64,000 nucleotides of DNA from contig NC_009051.1 of the NCBI RefSeq assembly GCF_000015825.1, positions 1,110,695-1,174,694 of the forward strand. Direction: 5' to 3'. The notes under the pieces are model-generated. The model was not told the DNA's origin, did not search any database, and saw nothing but the letters and a program-made list of their open reading frames with translations. The position numbers were made by a program, and so were the translations under genes. Shown one piece after another: positions 8,932 through 18,900 of the stretch. How positions within the stretch are numbered: the first letter of the stretch is position 1; every line of letters begins with the position of its first letter. The stretch comes from Methanoculleus marisnigri JR1. GTDB lineage: Archaea > Halobacteriota > Methanomicrobia > Methanomicrobiales > Methanoculleaceae.

Positions 8932-10057
8932 ACCTCCCGGTGAGCGGGACGCGCTCCGCGAGAAGATCATCGGCCTCGGGGAGACGTCCCTGCACAAGAG
9001 TTACTATCCCGAACTGCAGAGACGGCTTGCGGAGCTCGAACGGTTCAGGGCGCTGCTCGACCAGACGCACGACGCGATATTCCTGATCCGTGCGGAGACC
9101 GGGAGACTTGCGGACGTCAACGCATCCGCAAAGGCGTATCTCGGCTACTCGAAGAAGGAGCTGCTCAAAAAACTGTTCGCCGACCTGATCTCCCCCTCAA
9201 AACAGGCTCAATTTTCCGAGTTCCTCATGGATTGCAGCAATCTGCCGTCCGAATTCCGGCAGGCCTTCACCGCGCCGCTCGTAGCGCGGGACGGAACGGA
9301 GATCCCGATGGAGATCACCGTCCGGTCGGTCACCTTCGGCGCCGAGCAGTATATCGTCGCGATTGCACGGGACATCACTGATCGGATCCACACCGAGAGG
9401 GAGCTCAGGATAAAGGAGAGCGCGCTCGAATCCTCGACGAACGGCATCCTCATCGCCGATCTCACCGGAGCGGTCATGTACGCCAACCGGAGTTTTACCG
9501 CGATGTTCGGCTACGAGCGGGAGGGCACGATTACGGGGAGAAACCTGGAGGCGTTCTTTGCGGACCCCACCGTCGGGGAGAAGGTTACGGCCCATCTCCT
9601 CGACAACCCTGCGATCGTGCAGGAGACGGTCGGGCTGCGGAGCAACGGCTCTCCGTTTCACATCCAGATCTCGGGCAGCGTCGTCCAGAACGATGCCGGG
9701 CAGCCGCTCTGCATCATGCTGATCGTGATGGACATCACCGAGCGCATCCTCACCGATCAGATGAGGCGGGAGACCTACGCGCAGCTCGGGAAGAATATCG
9801 AGCAGTTTGCCATCCTCGGGGACCATATCCGGAATCCCCTGCAGGTGATCGTCGGGTACGCGGAGATGATCGACGACCCGTTTGCAGAGAAGATCCTCGC
9901 AGAGTCGCGCCGGATCGACGGCTTCGTCACCGAACTCGACCGGGGATGGATCGAGTCGGCGAACGTCAGGCAGTTCCTGCGACGGCACGGGGACGGTGCA
10001 AAGCCCCCCGGGGAGACGTTTTTCCGTTTTTCGAATTGGAAGGAAGAAGATCCCTGA
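8915..10057 (+). CDS. PAS-PAS sensor protein with HisKA-like tail but no ATPase domain
   Basis: About 380 residues if started at ATG 8915 (ATG 8921 and TTG 8903 are alternatives); it overlaps the alcohol dehydrogenase by 17 bases. There are two PAS domains (about residues 40-155 and 165-285), each ending in a DITDRI or DITERI motif. A helical C-terminal segment with AILGDHIRNPLQVI (His304) resembles a dimerisation/phosphoacceptor helix. No HATPase domain follows; the protein ends shortly after DRGWIESANVRQFLRRHG. The same tail ends the large PAS protein at 30759-33020. It may be a signal integrator phosphorylated by another kinase, or a pure dimerising sensor. Confidence 0.8.
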   Translation: MGMHSEPPGERDALREKIIGLGETSLHKSYYPELQRRLAELERFRALLDQTHDAIFLIRAETGRLADVNASAKAYLGYSKKELLKKLFADLISPSKQAQFSEFLMDCSNLPSEFRQAFTAPLVARDGTEIPMEITVRSVTFGAEQYIVAIARDITDRIHTERELRIKESALESSTNGILIADLTGAVMYANRSFTAMFGYEREGTITGRNLEAFFADPTVGEKVTAHLLDNPAIVQETVGLRSNGSPFHIQISGSVVQNDAGQPLCIMLIVMDITERILTDQMRRETYAQLGKNIEQFAILGDHIRNPLQVIVGYAEMIDDPFAEKILAESRRIDGFVTELDRGWIESANVRQFLRRHGDGAKPPGETFFRFSNWKEEDP

Positions 10058-10209
10058 TGCACGTTTTTTTTACCCGGTATGCGCGATTTTTAGCGAACGA
10101 GATCATCACTTTCCATTCTTTCGGAGTATACCGTCCCTTTCCTGCGTTGAAACGATCGGCTGCGCTGGCGACCGTAAATCCGACGGGCAATTAACTTCAA
10201 AACAAGAAA

Positions 10210-10281
10210 CGCCCCGGCCGGGATTCGAACCCGGGTCGAAAGCTCCGGAGGCTTTCAGGATATCCACTACCCTACCGAGAC
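10210..10281 (-). tRNA. tRNA-Arg (CCG)
   Basis: The minus strand folds as a tRNA. The acceptor strand GTCTCGG pairs with CCGGGGC including two G-U pairs. The anticodon stem AAAGC/GCTTT holds loop CTCCGGA, anticodon CCG, which reads the Arg codon CGG. The T arm is CCGGG-TTCGAAT-CCCGG and the discriminator base is G. CCA is not encoded. Confidence 0.9.
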
Positions 10282-10333
10282 TGCCATATTATGTTGTCGT
10301 GTATGGTATAAAAGGCCAGCGGAGAGGAGGGTT

Positions 10334-11365
10334 TCATGCCCTCCGCGATTCGTAGAGATGCCATATCTTGCACGCCCCTTCGTGGCTGACCATGCAGGGG
10401 CCGACGGGGGTGCGCGGGGTGCAGGCCTTCCCGAAGAGCTTGCAGTCGGACGGCCGGGCGATGCCGCGCAGCACCTTGTCGCAGATGCAGGCGGAATGCT
10501 TGTCCACGTGCCGGATCTCGATATCGTACTTCTTCTGCGCGTCGTAGCCCTCGAACTCCGGTTTCAGGCGGAGGCCGGAGGCCGGGATCACCGGGAATCC
10601 GCGCCACTCGACGTCATACGGCTCGAAGACCTCGTACATCAGGCGTTTCGCCTTGACGTTCCCTTCCCGGGTGACCACGCGCGGGTAGGCGTTTTCCACC
10701 CGGTGCGCCCCCTCCTTGACCTGCCTGACCGCCATCAGGAGGGCGAGGAGGATGTCCTCCGGCTCGAACCCCGCGACGACCTGCGGGACGGGGAACTGCT
10801 CGTACTCCTCGTAGCCCATCACCGCGCAGACGTGTCCCGGGAGGAGGAACCCGTCGAGCGACGCCTCGCCCTGGGCGAGGAGCCATGCCATCGCGGGCGG
10901 GACGAGCCGGTGGCACGAGAGGATCGAGAAGTTCTCCGGCGGGCGGGAGAGGATCGTGGCGGCGACCGTCGGTGCGGTCGTCTCGAACCCGACCGATATG
11001 AAGACGACCTCCCGGTCCGGTTCCCGCCGGGCGATCTCCACCGCCTTGTGGACGCCCTGCACCACCCGGACGTCTCCGCCGCTCGACTCGAGCGAGCCCT
11101 TCGACCCCGGGACACGCAGCAGGTCGCCGTAGGTGGCGATGGTGCAGTCCCGCTCCACCAGGTCGAGCGCGGCGTCGATCTCGCCCTGCGGCGTGATGCA
11201 GACCGGGCAGCCCGGTCCCATCACGATCTTGAGGCCCGGGGGAAGGACGCTCCTGAGCCCGGCGCGCGCGATCGCCGCCTCGTGGGTGCCGCAGATGTGC
11301 ATGAGCGTGATATCACGGTCCACGAGAGCGTGAAGCGTATCGAGGATCTCCTTACCTACCGCCAT
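10334..11365 (-). CDS. hypD: Hydrogenase maturation factor HypD
   Basis: The 343 residues match the HypD family in length and motifs: an N-terminal GTHEAAIARAG, then GPGCPVCITPQ with the cysteine pair for cyanide handling, and a Cys-rich C-terminus (CICDKVLRGIARPSDC and later CMVSHEGAC) expected to hold a 4Fe-4S cluster. HypD works with HypC to assemble the Fe(CN)2CO group of [NiFe] hydrogenases. Here it would serve the Eha hydrogenase encoded about 33 kb away as well as other hydrogenases of the cell. It is divergent from the MscS-type gene, with only about 46 bases between the two starts. No other hyp gene is in the window. Confidence 0.96.
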   Translation of the reverse strand: MAVGKEILDTLHALVDRDITLMHICGTHEAAIARAGLRSVLPPGLKIVMGPGCPVCITPQGEIDAALDLVERDCTIATYGDLLRVPGSKGSLESSGGDVRVVQGVHKAVEIARREPDREVVFISVGFETTAPTVAATILSRPPENFSILSCHRLVPPAMAWLLAQGEASLDGFLLPGHVCAVMGYEEYEQFPVPQVVAGFEPEDILLALLMAVRQVKEGAHRVENAYPRVVTREGNVKAKRLMYEVFEPYDVEWRGFPVIPASGLRLKPEFEGYDAQKKYDIEIRHVDKHSACICDKVLRGIARPSDCKLFGKACTPRTPVGPCMVSHEGACKIWHLYESRRA

Positions 11366-11411
11366 GAATTATCACACTTATATTCCACTGACAGCACATA
11401 TTAGTACCGGA

Positions 11412-12448
11412 ATGAACAGCATCATGTACGGAAGCGCGGTCGTCCTCTGCGGAATCATCGCAGCGTTCATCGTTCACGAGGTCTTCGGGTGGCTGCAAAA
11501 GCGGGCCGACCTCACGGAATCAAAACTCGACGATATCGTGCTCTATTCGCTCGACAAACCCCTGGCCATTGCCATAATCGCGGGTTCCGTCTGGATCTCC
11601 GTAACGTTCATCATCGACCCCGCGGCCCTTCTCGGGGAGTACGCATGGCTCGTTTCGGAGAAATACTTCGCCGCGGCGGCGATACTCATCGCGGCGTGGG
11701 TGATCTCTTCGTTCATCTACAACTTCATCAACCTCTACGGCAGGTGGATGGCGTCGCAGACCGAGACCGACCTCGACGACCGGATCATCCGGGTGCTCGA
11801 GGTCTCGGCACGCTACATCATCTGGTTCATCGCCATCCTCATGGTGCTCCAGATGCTCGAGGTGAACATCACGCCGCTCGTCGCCGGTGCCGGGCTCGCC
11901 GGCCTGGCGGTGGCGCTCGCTGCCCAGGACATCGTCTCCAACTTCTTCGGGGGCGCGGTCATCCTGGTGGACAAGCCGTTCGCGGTCGGCGACCGGATCA
12001 AGATCGACGAGTTCCTCGGAGACGTGATCAGCATCGGCCCCGGAGCACCAGGATCAAGACGCTGGACTACCAGATGGTCACCCTTCCGAACTCGAAGGTA
12101 TCGAGCAGCGTCATCGTCAACTACGCCCTGCCGGACGTCAAGTTGAAGATCAAGATCCCGATCTCGGCTGCCTACGGCAGCGATATCAAGCGCGTGAAAG
12201 AGATCCTCATCGAGATCGGGTGCGAGGCCGCGGCCCGGTCGAAATACGTCCTCTCCGATCCTGCGCCGTCCGCCTACTTCCTCGAGTTCGGAGCATCGAG
12301 CCTGGACTTCATGCTCATCATCTGGGCAAGGGCCTTCAACCTGGCCTGGGACGTCCAGGACTACGTGAACACGCGCGTCTACGAGCGGTTTGCGGAAGAA
12401 GGAATCGAGATCCCGTTCCCGCAGATGGACGTCCACATGCGGGAGTGA
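11412..12448 (+). pseudogene. MscS-type mechanosensitive channel, frameshifted
   Basis: The first part (from ATG 11412, in frame to a stop at 12146) encodes three to four N-terminal membrane helices and the MscS pore helix (GAGLAGLAVALAAQDIVSNFFGG). It then leaves frame right after GDVISIG at about 12040. The family continuation (STRIKTLDYQMVTLPNSKV and the cytoplasmic beta/alpha domain to 12448) is intact in another frame. Restoring one C in the C4 run at about 12038-12041 gives GPRSTRIKTLDYQ, the expected junction. This is either a recent one-base deletion or a sequencing error in a homopolymer. A functional gene would encode a homo-oligomeric channel that opens under hypo-osmotic stress. 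Confidence 0.8.
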
Positions 12449-13381
12449 TCAGGTCGGCCGGTAAAATACCCCTCTTTCCTCCTCCACGGGTTCGATCAGG
12501 CCCCGGGCTTCGAGGACCCGGAGGTGCTTCGCGACCTCGGTTGGACGGATGCCGAGCAGCGTGGCGAGATCGCGGGGCGTGCAGGGCCGGCGCCGGATTG
12601 TTGCGAGGATGGTCTCCCCGATATCCTCGCTCTCCGGCGGTAACGTCCGGCCCGCGTACGCTACCCCGATCGCTCCCGCGTTTCCGCCGAGCATTGCCGC
12701 GATCCGCTCGATAGCCTCGGGCGATGCCGGCCGGACCCAGTTCTCGGTGCCGGGCCTATCAAGGGTGTTTACCTGCACGCGATCGGGTTCGATTGCTATT
12801 ACGGCGTCTTTCAGGAGCCGGAGTTCCTTTTCGGTGTCGTTGACGCCCGGGACGATGAAGATCTCGAGCCAGACCTCGCCGGTATACTCCCGGGCGAAGT
12901 CGAGCAGGCCCTCAAGCACCTGCTCTGCGGTGATGCCCCGGCAGGGGCGGTTAATCTTTGAAAAGACCTCTTCGGAGACGGCATCGAGCGACGGCACCAC
13001 GAGGTCCGCGGGCATGAGGGCCGCCCGGACATCCGGGTCGGTGAAGAGCGCGCTGTTGGTCAGCACCGCGACCCGGTAGCGGGGGTAGCGGTCTTTGATG
13101 AAGGAGATAATCTCGCCGATCCCGGAGTGAAGCGTCGGTTCCCCTGACCCGGCGAACGTGACGTAGTCGAGTTCCGGCGCCTTCGCGAGAAAATCGTCGA
13201 GTTCCGCGATGACCCGGTCGGTCGGGACGTATTCGCGCCGCTCGCAGGTAAGATCGGTCGTCCGCCCGCATTCGCAGTAGACACAGTCGAAGGTGCAGGT
13301 CTTGTGCGGCACCAGGTCGATCCCGAGCGAGATGCCCAGCCGCCGGGAGGGAACCGGGCCGAAGAGGTAACGGTATGCCAT
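12449..13381 (-). CDS. Radical SAM protein with C-terminal winged helix
   Basis: A 310-residue protein. The N-terminus carries the radical SAM cluster motif CTFDCVYC (Cys29, Cys33, Cys36), preceded by FGPVPSRRLGISLGID, a signature of a distinct archaeal/bacterial radical SAM group of unknown substrate. A GSGEPTLH segment matches the SAM-binding GGE-like motif. The last about 65 residues form a winged-helix-like domain (PCTPRDLATLLGIRPTEVAKHLRVLEARG), an unusual addition suggesting nucleic-acid binding. It abuts the stop of the MscS gene and is divergent from the isomerase-like gene at 13526. Confidence 0.85.
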   Translation of the reverse strand: MAYRYLFGPVPSRRLGISLGIDLVPHKTCTFDCVYCECGRTTDLTCERREYVPTDRVIAELDDFLAKAPELDYVTFAGSGEPTLHSGIGEIISFIKDRYPRYRVAVLTNSALFTDPDVRAALMPADLVVPSLDAVSEEVFSKINRPCRGITAEQVLEGLLDFAREYTGEVWLEIFIVPGVNDTEKELRLLKDAVIAIEPDRVQVNTLDRPGTENWVRPASPEAIERIAAMLGGNAGAIGVAYAGRTLPPESEDIGETILATIRRRPCTPRDLATLLGIRPTEVAKHLRVLEARGLIEPVEEERGVFYRPT

Positions 13382-13525
13382 GGGGTTTTCCGGAGTAGTA
13401 TCCGGTGCGAGGAACCATCAGGATTTACCTCCCTGCAACAGCCCGGTCGGCAAACCTTGCGGGTCGCGATACACCGGGAGGTGCGTATTCCGAACCTATT
13501 TATCGTTCCGCCCGGAACATTCTGT

Positions 13526-14257
13526 ATGTTCGGCGTCTCCACATACTGCCTTCACCGCGAACCGCTCTCTCTCGCGCTCGAGAAACTTGCTCCCATCACC
13601 GATTGCGTGGAGGTGATGGACGAGGGGCTGCACTACCTGAAGAGTGCGGAATCGCTCGAGAGTTATTCGTACCGTTACTTCATTCACGCACCGGCCCGGG
13701 GGGTCAATATCGCAAGCCTCCTTGAGCCGATCCGCCGGGCGAGCGTCGAGGTTCTGGCGCAGGCCTTCGCCGTCGCCGCCGAGGTCGGGGCGGACGTGGT
13801 CATCCACCCGGGCTACTATGCGTGGAGCGAGGAGCGGGAGCGGGCGGCCGAAAGGTTCCGCCAGTCGCTCTCCGAACTAACCGCGGCGGCCGAAGACCTC
13901 TCGGTCACGTTCTTCGTGGAGAACATGGGGAACTGGGAGTACTTCTTCCTGCGCACCTGCGACGACCTGCCGCTCATCGACGGGATCGGGCTCGCGCTCG
14001 ACGTCGGCCACGCGAACCTGAACGGGTGCCTGGACTGTTTCCTCGCCCACCCGGCGGCGCACTTCCACCTGCACGACAACGACGGCACCGGGGACACGCA
14101 TTCGCCGGTCGGGGACGGGACGATCGACTTTTCGGCCGTGATGAAGGCTGTGCGGAGGAGCGGCGCCGTCCCCATCGTCGAGGTGGATACCCTCGAGGGG
14201 GTGACCGCCAGCATATCCGCGCTGGAGGGGATCGCCGCCGCCCAAACGGGCGAATAG
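13526..14257 (+). CDS. Sugar phosphate isomerase/epimerase-like TIM barrel protein
   Basis: The 243 residues begin at ATG 13526 (MFGVSTYCLHREPL), the first Met that fits the family's beta-1 strand. Motifs along the barrel include VVIHPGYY, FVENMGNW, LDVGHAN and HFHLHDNDGTGDTHSPVGDG, which are metal-ligand strands of the xylose-isomerase-like/AP endonuclease 2 superfamily. It probably binds a divalent metal in the cytoplasm. Whether the substrate is a sugar phosphate or something else cannot be decided here. It lies immediately upstream of tRNA-Thr. Confidence 0.8.
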   Translation: MFGVSTYCLHREPLSLALEKLAPITDCVEVMDEGLHYLKSAESLESYSYRYFIHAPARGVNIASLLEPIRRASVEVLAQAFAVAAEVGADVVIHPGYYAWSEERERAAERFRQSLSELTAAAEDLSVTFFVENMGNWEYFFLRTCDDLPLIDGIGLALDVGHANLNGCLDCFLAHPAAHFHLHDNDGTGDTHSPVGDGTIDFSAVMKAVRRSGAVPIVEVDTLEGVTASISALEGIAAAQTGE

Positions 14258-14337
14258 GGGCGGTCCCGCCCGGTTATTTCCCCGGTTTCGGCCGTAACCT
14301 TTTATAGGGTTAACTTCCAACATAATTGGTGCGTCAC

Positions 14338-14410
14338 GCCTCAGTGGCTCAGCCGGTAGAGCGTGTCCTTGGTAAGGACAAGGTCGCGAGTTCGAATCTC
14401 GCCTGAGGCT
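14338..14410 (+). tRNA. tRNA-Thr (GGT)
   Basis: Full cloverleaf: acceptor GCCTCAG/CTGAGGC with discriminator T, anticodon stem TGTCC/GGACA with loop TTGGTAA (anticodon GGT), and T arm GCGAG-TTCGAAT-CTCGC. CCA is not encoded. A TATA-like TTTTATAG lies at about 14299-14306. Confidence 0.95.
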
Positions 14411-14721
14411 TTCTGTTTTGCATTACAGCACTTATCGAAGGTGTAATCATGCATCTCGTCCCCGGGTTGCAGCATCGAATTGGGCTGATGTTGTTCGTAC
14501 GATGATCACGGGTATCTTGCGATACTGCAAAGCGTAATCCCGGACGATTGTGCTTGTAATTGGTCCGGTTTGTCATTGCTCATGGGTGCCGAGAATACCA
14601 GCCGTGTATCGAACGTGAGGTCGACTTCGTGACTGTTTCGGTAGTTGATCCGTCCGGTAATATTCCCGGCCGAAGCATACCCCTCACTTTCTTGAGGTGC
14701 TGCACAAAAGGTGACATACCT
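14411..14721. other. Intergenic region, nothing recognised
   Basis: I see no gene, tRNA or strong hairpin here. An open frame reaches upstream of the DUF3052 gene to 14560, but its translation has no family character. Confidence 0.5.
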
Positions 14722-15138
14722 ATGCCAGGGCTCGTCTCGGAAAAAATGGGTGTTAAAGAAGGAATGAGGGCATTCTTCCTGGATGCGCCGCCGGAGGCAG
14801 TGGCGGCAATGAATCTGCCCCCGCTTAGTATAGCCGACAATCTGGAGGGCACGTTCGACTATATACACTACTTTGTAAAAAGCCGGGCTGAACTTGATGC
14901 GCACTTTGCGGAACTAAAAGCGCACCTCGCCCCCGGCGGCAAGTTATGGATATCGTGGCCGAAGGGCGGACAGTTGGGCACGGGCCTCGACATTAAATCG
15001 GTGATCGCAATCGGCTACAACCACGGACTGGTCGAAAGCATCAACCTGCGTATCGACGACGTATGGACCGGACTTAAGTTCACCCGGCCTAAGCCCGGCA
15101 AGATCTACAATAATCGTCACGGACGACTGCCTGATTAG
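14722..15138 (+). CDS. DUF3052 family protein
   Basis: The 138 residues start at ATG 14722, with GGTGA (14710-14714) as the ribosome site. The sequence runs through KMGVKEGMRAFFLDAP, a hydrophobic core (TFDYIHYFVKSRAELDAHF) and LAPGGKLWISWPKGG, then KSVIAIGYNHGLVES and a basic end. This pattern (a Rossmann-like small domain with a G-x-LW-x-SWPK motif) is that of DUF3052 proteins, whose function is unknown. It is probably a soluble cytoplasmic protein. No operon partner is obvious. Confidence 0.7.
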   Translation: MPGLVSEKMGVKEGMRAFFLDAPPEAVAAMNLPPLSIADNLEGTFDYIHYFVKSRAELDAHFAELKAHLAPGGKLWISWPKGGQLGTGLDIKSVIAIGYNHGLVESINLRIDDVWTGLKFTRPKPGKIYNNRHGRLPD

Positions 15139-15335
15139 ACGGATCAGAAATGGTATTTGCAGATGGCGGTTGAGCCGCCGTTGATTGCATTGCCCCTCCC
15201 GTCTCCCCAACCCTGTCGAGACATACAATCCTCTGCCCTGTACCTTATCAGTAAAGACCGGGGAGCGAACTGCTGGAGACGCGCTTGTATTCCCGATGAA
15301 TTAAAACCACTGCCCGACAAACCGATCAGGCACCC

Positions 15336-15773
15336 ATGGCACCCGTGACAGACGGAGACACCCTCCTCCTGCACTTCACCAGCACCCGCCCCGACGGCGA
15401 GGTCTTCGAGGATACCCGCTCGGGCGAGCCGGTCCGGGTCACCCTCGGGGGGAACCGGATCAATCCCCTCTTCGAGGAGGCGCTGATCGGAAAAGAGCCG
15501 GGCGAGACGGTGACCGTGTCGCTGCCCCCGGAGAAGGCCTACGGGAAGTTCAACCGGAAACTCGTGGTCACGGTAAAGCGCACGAAACTGAAACTCGACC
15601 ACGAACCGGTCGTCGGCGAGTTTGTCAGGGTCGAGGTGCTGGGGAAGCCCTGCCTGGTGACCGTCCTCGACGTGGACGAGAAATACATCACCGTCGACGC
15701 CAACCACCCGCTCGCGGGGGAGACGATCACCTACGCGATCACCGTCGAGGCGATCCTCCCCCGGGAGGGCTGA
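15336..15773 (+). CDS. FKBP-type peptidyl-prolyl isomerase
   Basis: A 145-residue SlyD-like FKBP with the usual archaeal order: the N-terminal half of the FKBP barrel (GDTLLLHFTSTRPDGEVFEDT), GGNRINPLFEEALIGKEPGE, EKAYG at the start of the inserted flap, the flap domain, and the C-terminal strand DANHPLAGETITYAITV. It should act as a proline isomerase and chaperone in the cytoplasm. It has no signal sequence. A second, broken copy of its 5' end with the same upstream sequence lies at 19941-20041, so the region has undergone a partial duplication. Confidence 0.92.
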   Translation: MAPVTDGDTLLLHFTSTRPDGEVFEDTRSGEPVRVTLGGNRINPLFEEALIGKEPGETVTVSLPPEKAYGKFNRKLVVTVKRTKLKLDHEPVVGEFVRVEVLGKPCLVTVLDVDEKYITVDANHPLAGETITYAITVEAILPREG

Positions 15774-15789
15774 GCGCCTTCAGGTGACC

Positions 15790-15833
15790 GCGATCGTCGG
15801 CTTACTGGTTCTCCTGCTCGTCACACTCGTCCT
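15790..15833 (+). repeat. Degenerate copy of nucleotidase 5' coding sequence
   Basis: These bases closely match the signal-sequence region of the 5'-nucleotidase gene at 20191-20234; for example TTACTGGTTCT occurs in both. Their translation AIVGLLVLLLVTLV parallels AIIGLLVLLAVALA. The frame then loses similarity and stops. It marks the left end of the interrupted FKBP/nucleotidase junction. Confidence 0.65.
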
Positions 15834-15993
15834 GTTGAAATTGTGTGCTGGATCGCTCAATTCAGGAAGTTTTTGTGGAGAATGGAATAGATTAGGATGG
15901 CAACAGCCTCATATCTGACGGAAAGGCAGGACAGATAAAGTAAGGTAGCGAGGCTCAAAAGTTTAATAGCAAAATGAATCTCTAATTTCCTCC

Positions 15994-18900
15994 CTATTGT
16001 AGGAGTGGGTCAAATAATTTCACTCCATCACGTAACAACTGTGGATATGAAAATGTGGGTAAAGGAATCTTTTGAAAAATCGATGTGAATATGGACTCAG
16101 ATAACATAAAAATTGAAATGACATCATATGAATTTGAATCGAGATTATATGCTGAAGCAACCTTTTTGACGTTGTTTTTTAACCACTCGTCGCGATCAAT
16201 GTGTTTACTTGCCCAAGATTTTCGTTTCTCCTTATCGATTATAAATCTGGTCATTTCATTATCAATTTCCCTCGCATTTCGACCGAAATTGATATTTTTA
16301 CACTCAATTGAGAAAATCTTTTTTTGAACGATATCTATGAGTAATACATCAATGTCTCCTAAATTGCTTGGCGAGTCTAATTTTTCATTAGGAGCTATAG
16401 GGACATTTGAATCAACGATATATTCAGTATTATCTTCAAACCATTTGTGAACTTTGCTCACGAAAAATTTTCCCTTTTCTCGTTTGATCTCGCCGAGTAA
16501 TTTTTGCATCTCTTCGGACATGCCTTGTGGATTTTTATAACGTCCAGAGTCTATCAATTCAGCCAGATAGTTAAATGAAGACTCTACATGAAGCGATCCC
16601 CAGAAGATCATTGGTTCCGTATCAGTTTCTGGACCAATGATAAGGGGTCTCCGAAGATACGACAATCTCCGGTTATATCTCCATGGGAGAATATCCTCAT
16701 TTAATGTGAAGCCTTCGGGAGCGAGATCCCATTTTTCTCTTGGGCTTAATGAGAATAGGTTGATTGCTTTTATAACGCGATCTTCAGGCCAATTCAGGGT
16801 CGAAATGATCCGTTTTTTAAATTCAGACACTGGTAACGATAACGCTGGTGAGTTCTGTTCCGCACAGATAAAATGGTCACAACTGTGAATTAAACAGATG
16901 ATGAACTGTCCAACCTCTTGAAGACTAATCCCAAATTCTGCATTGAATGCTGTATCATATCTCGAATCTATTCTAAATGCTGCTCTTTCATCTGTAGATT
17001 TATCCTGATCCGTTGAATGTAATAGAGCCGATTCGATTCCTTCTAAAGTTTTTGCACGTAAAAAAGGCGCGTCAAAGTTTGTATCACCAAGACTCTCACA
17101 CCTAATGCGGCCATTTTCCAGTAGAATAATTTTGATCTGTACAAAGTCAAAGTGGATTCTATCGCTGATGTCAGCCCAATTGATCAGATGTGATGTCAAC
17201 GCAAGTAGCTTATCTAATTCACTAATACTAATCGTTCGATCTCCCGCAGGAGGCTCAGCTGCGATGATCTCAATAAGAACTCTTGTACTGAGAGATGTTG
17301 AATTAATATTCGGAATGTCTTTGATCATTTCGGTGGCGAGCTCATCTACATCTGTATAACAAGAAATTATTTGAGGTGTAGAAAACTGAATATAGGCTTG
17401 ATAATGCAGCAAGCCTTCATAGGAGCCAATAAGGTATTGAAGAAGCGATTCATGTGAAAACTGCTTTAAAGATTCTCTTATTCGCCTTAGATACGTATCC
17501 ACGACTTTCCCACATATTTTCATTTGTTCGGCTTTATCTGAATATTCTCCAATTGAAAATTCACACCCCAAGTCCTCAACCAAATTTTCTTCCTGTGCTT
17601 CAAGATCGTGCATTTGAATCAAACGTGGTGGAGGAGTGAAGTTTTGGAAAAGGAGTCCATCTGCTTCAATTCCGGCAATTAGAATTTTCTTCTTGAGTCC
17701 AAGTGGAGCATGGAACTCAATAATAGTACGCCTTTCCGTTTTACTCAATACGTGTTTTCCACTTGATTGAATGATAAATCCATCTATCGCTTCTAACAAT
17801 GAATTCAAGATGACTCTTTCTCCGATGTTATTCGCTCTTTTAAGATATGGGACTATTGTATGGGGGATTGAAAATAGAATTGAACGCCCTTCGATGATAA
17901 AATCGCATTTAGGCGTGACATCACTCAGATCATCAAATTCACAATTTAACCAGAGATGAAAATTTTCTAATTCATATCTAATTTCAATAGGATCTGTGCC
18001 TGTACTGGATAACAATGGCTTAATGCTAGGTTTAATTTGCGAAACCCAATAGCTGATAGTGTCAGATATTAAAGTATAGAGGGCTAACTGCTCAGGAGAA
18101 TGCTCGGTTGATTGCGGTTCGATCCAGATTGCTTGATCATACCCTTCAACGAGACGGACTAATGATCTGTTTATGCGATAATATGGAGTATATATCTCAT
18201 CAGATTCATCTTCAGAGACTTTGCAGACTGTGATAAATCCTGATGGATTCCCTTTTTTGGCTGAATGAAAGTCAAACTTTTTTGTGGCTTTTATCCTCAG
18301 GTCTCGGCCAGTCCCTGCGAGAATATCAAGTAAGATTGGTTCATTTTTATCTCCTGCACTAAACGAATAATTATGTTGGATGTAGCCACTAAACGTGTCG
18401 AGAAATGACCAAGAAAATATATCATTGGATTTGGCAAAATTTGTATATGCCTCTGCAAATTTCCACAATGTAAGCGGTTCGCACTTTCTTAATTGTGAGA
18501 GCAACTCCAACTCATCGGCACATAGAGAGAGTGTTAGGTGACTTTGGTCATCAATGATAATTTTAAAATTTCGGCCAATTTTTCCGTACACTCTTAAAGT
18601 TAAGATCTCATTACAATATTCTAGCTCTCTCTTCAAATAGGCGAAAATTTGACATACTCTGCTTATAATAATCTCTTCTAGTTTGAGCGCGTTCCATTCG
18701 CCATTTATATCCTTGCTGGGGTAGTTTTTCGCATCATCACAGATTAAAATAACATATACAAGTTTATCTGTGTCAACCTGGTATACACTCTCTTCTATGA
18801 TAAGGCGCTCATCATTTATCGGTGGCAACGAAATATCCACTTCATAGAATCCGATTAATTCAAGCGACTCCTTCATGCCCATAAATACACTTTTACGGTA

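Noticed and set aside
11412-12448. Programmed frameshift in the MscS gene
   Set aside because: There is only a short C run and no supporting slippery sequence or structure; a deletion or read error is simpler.
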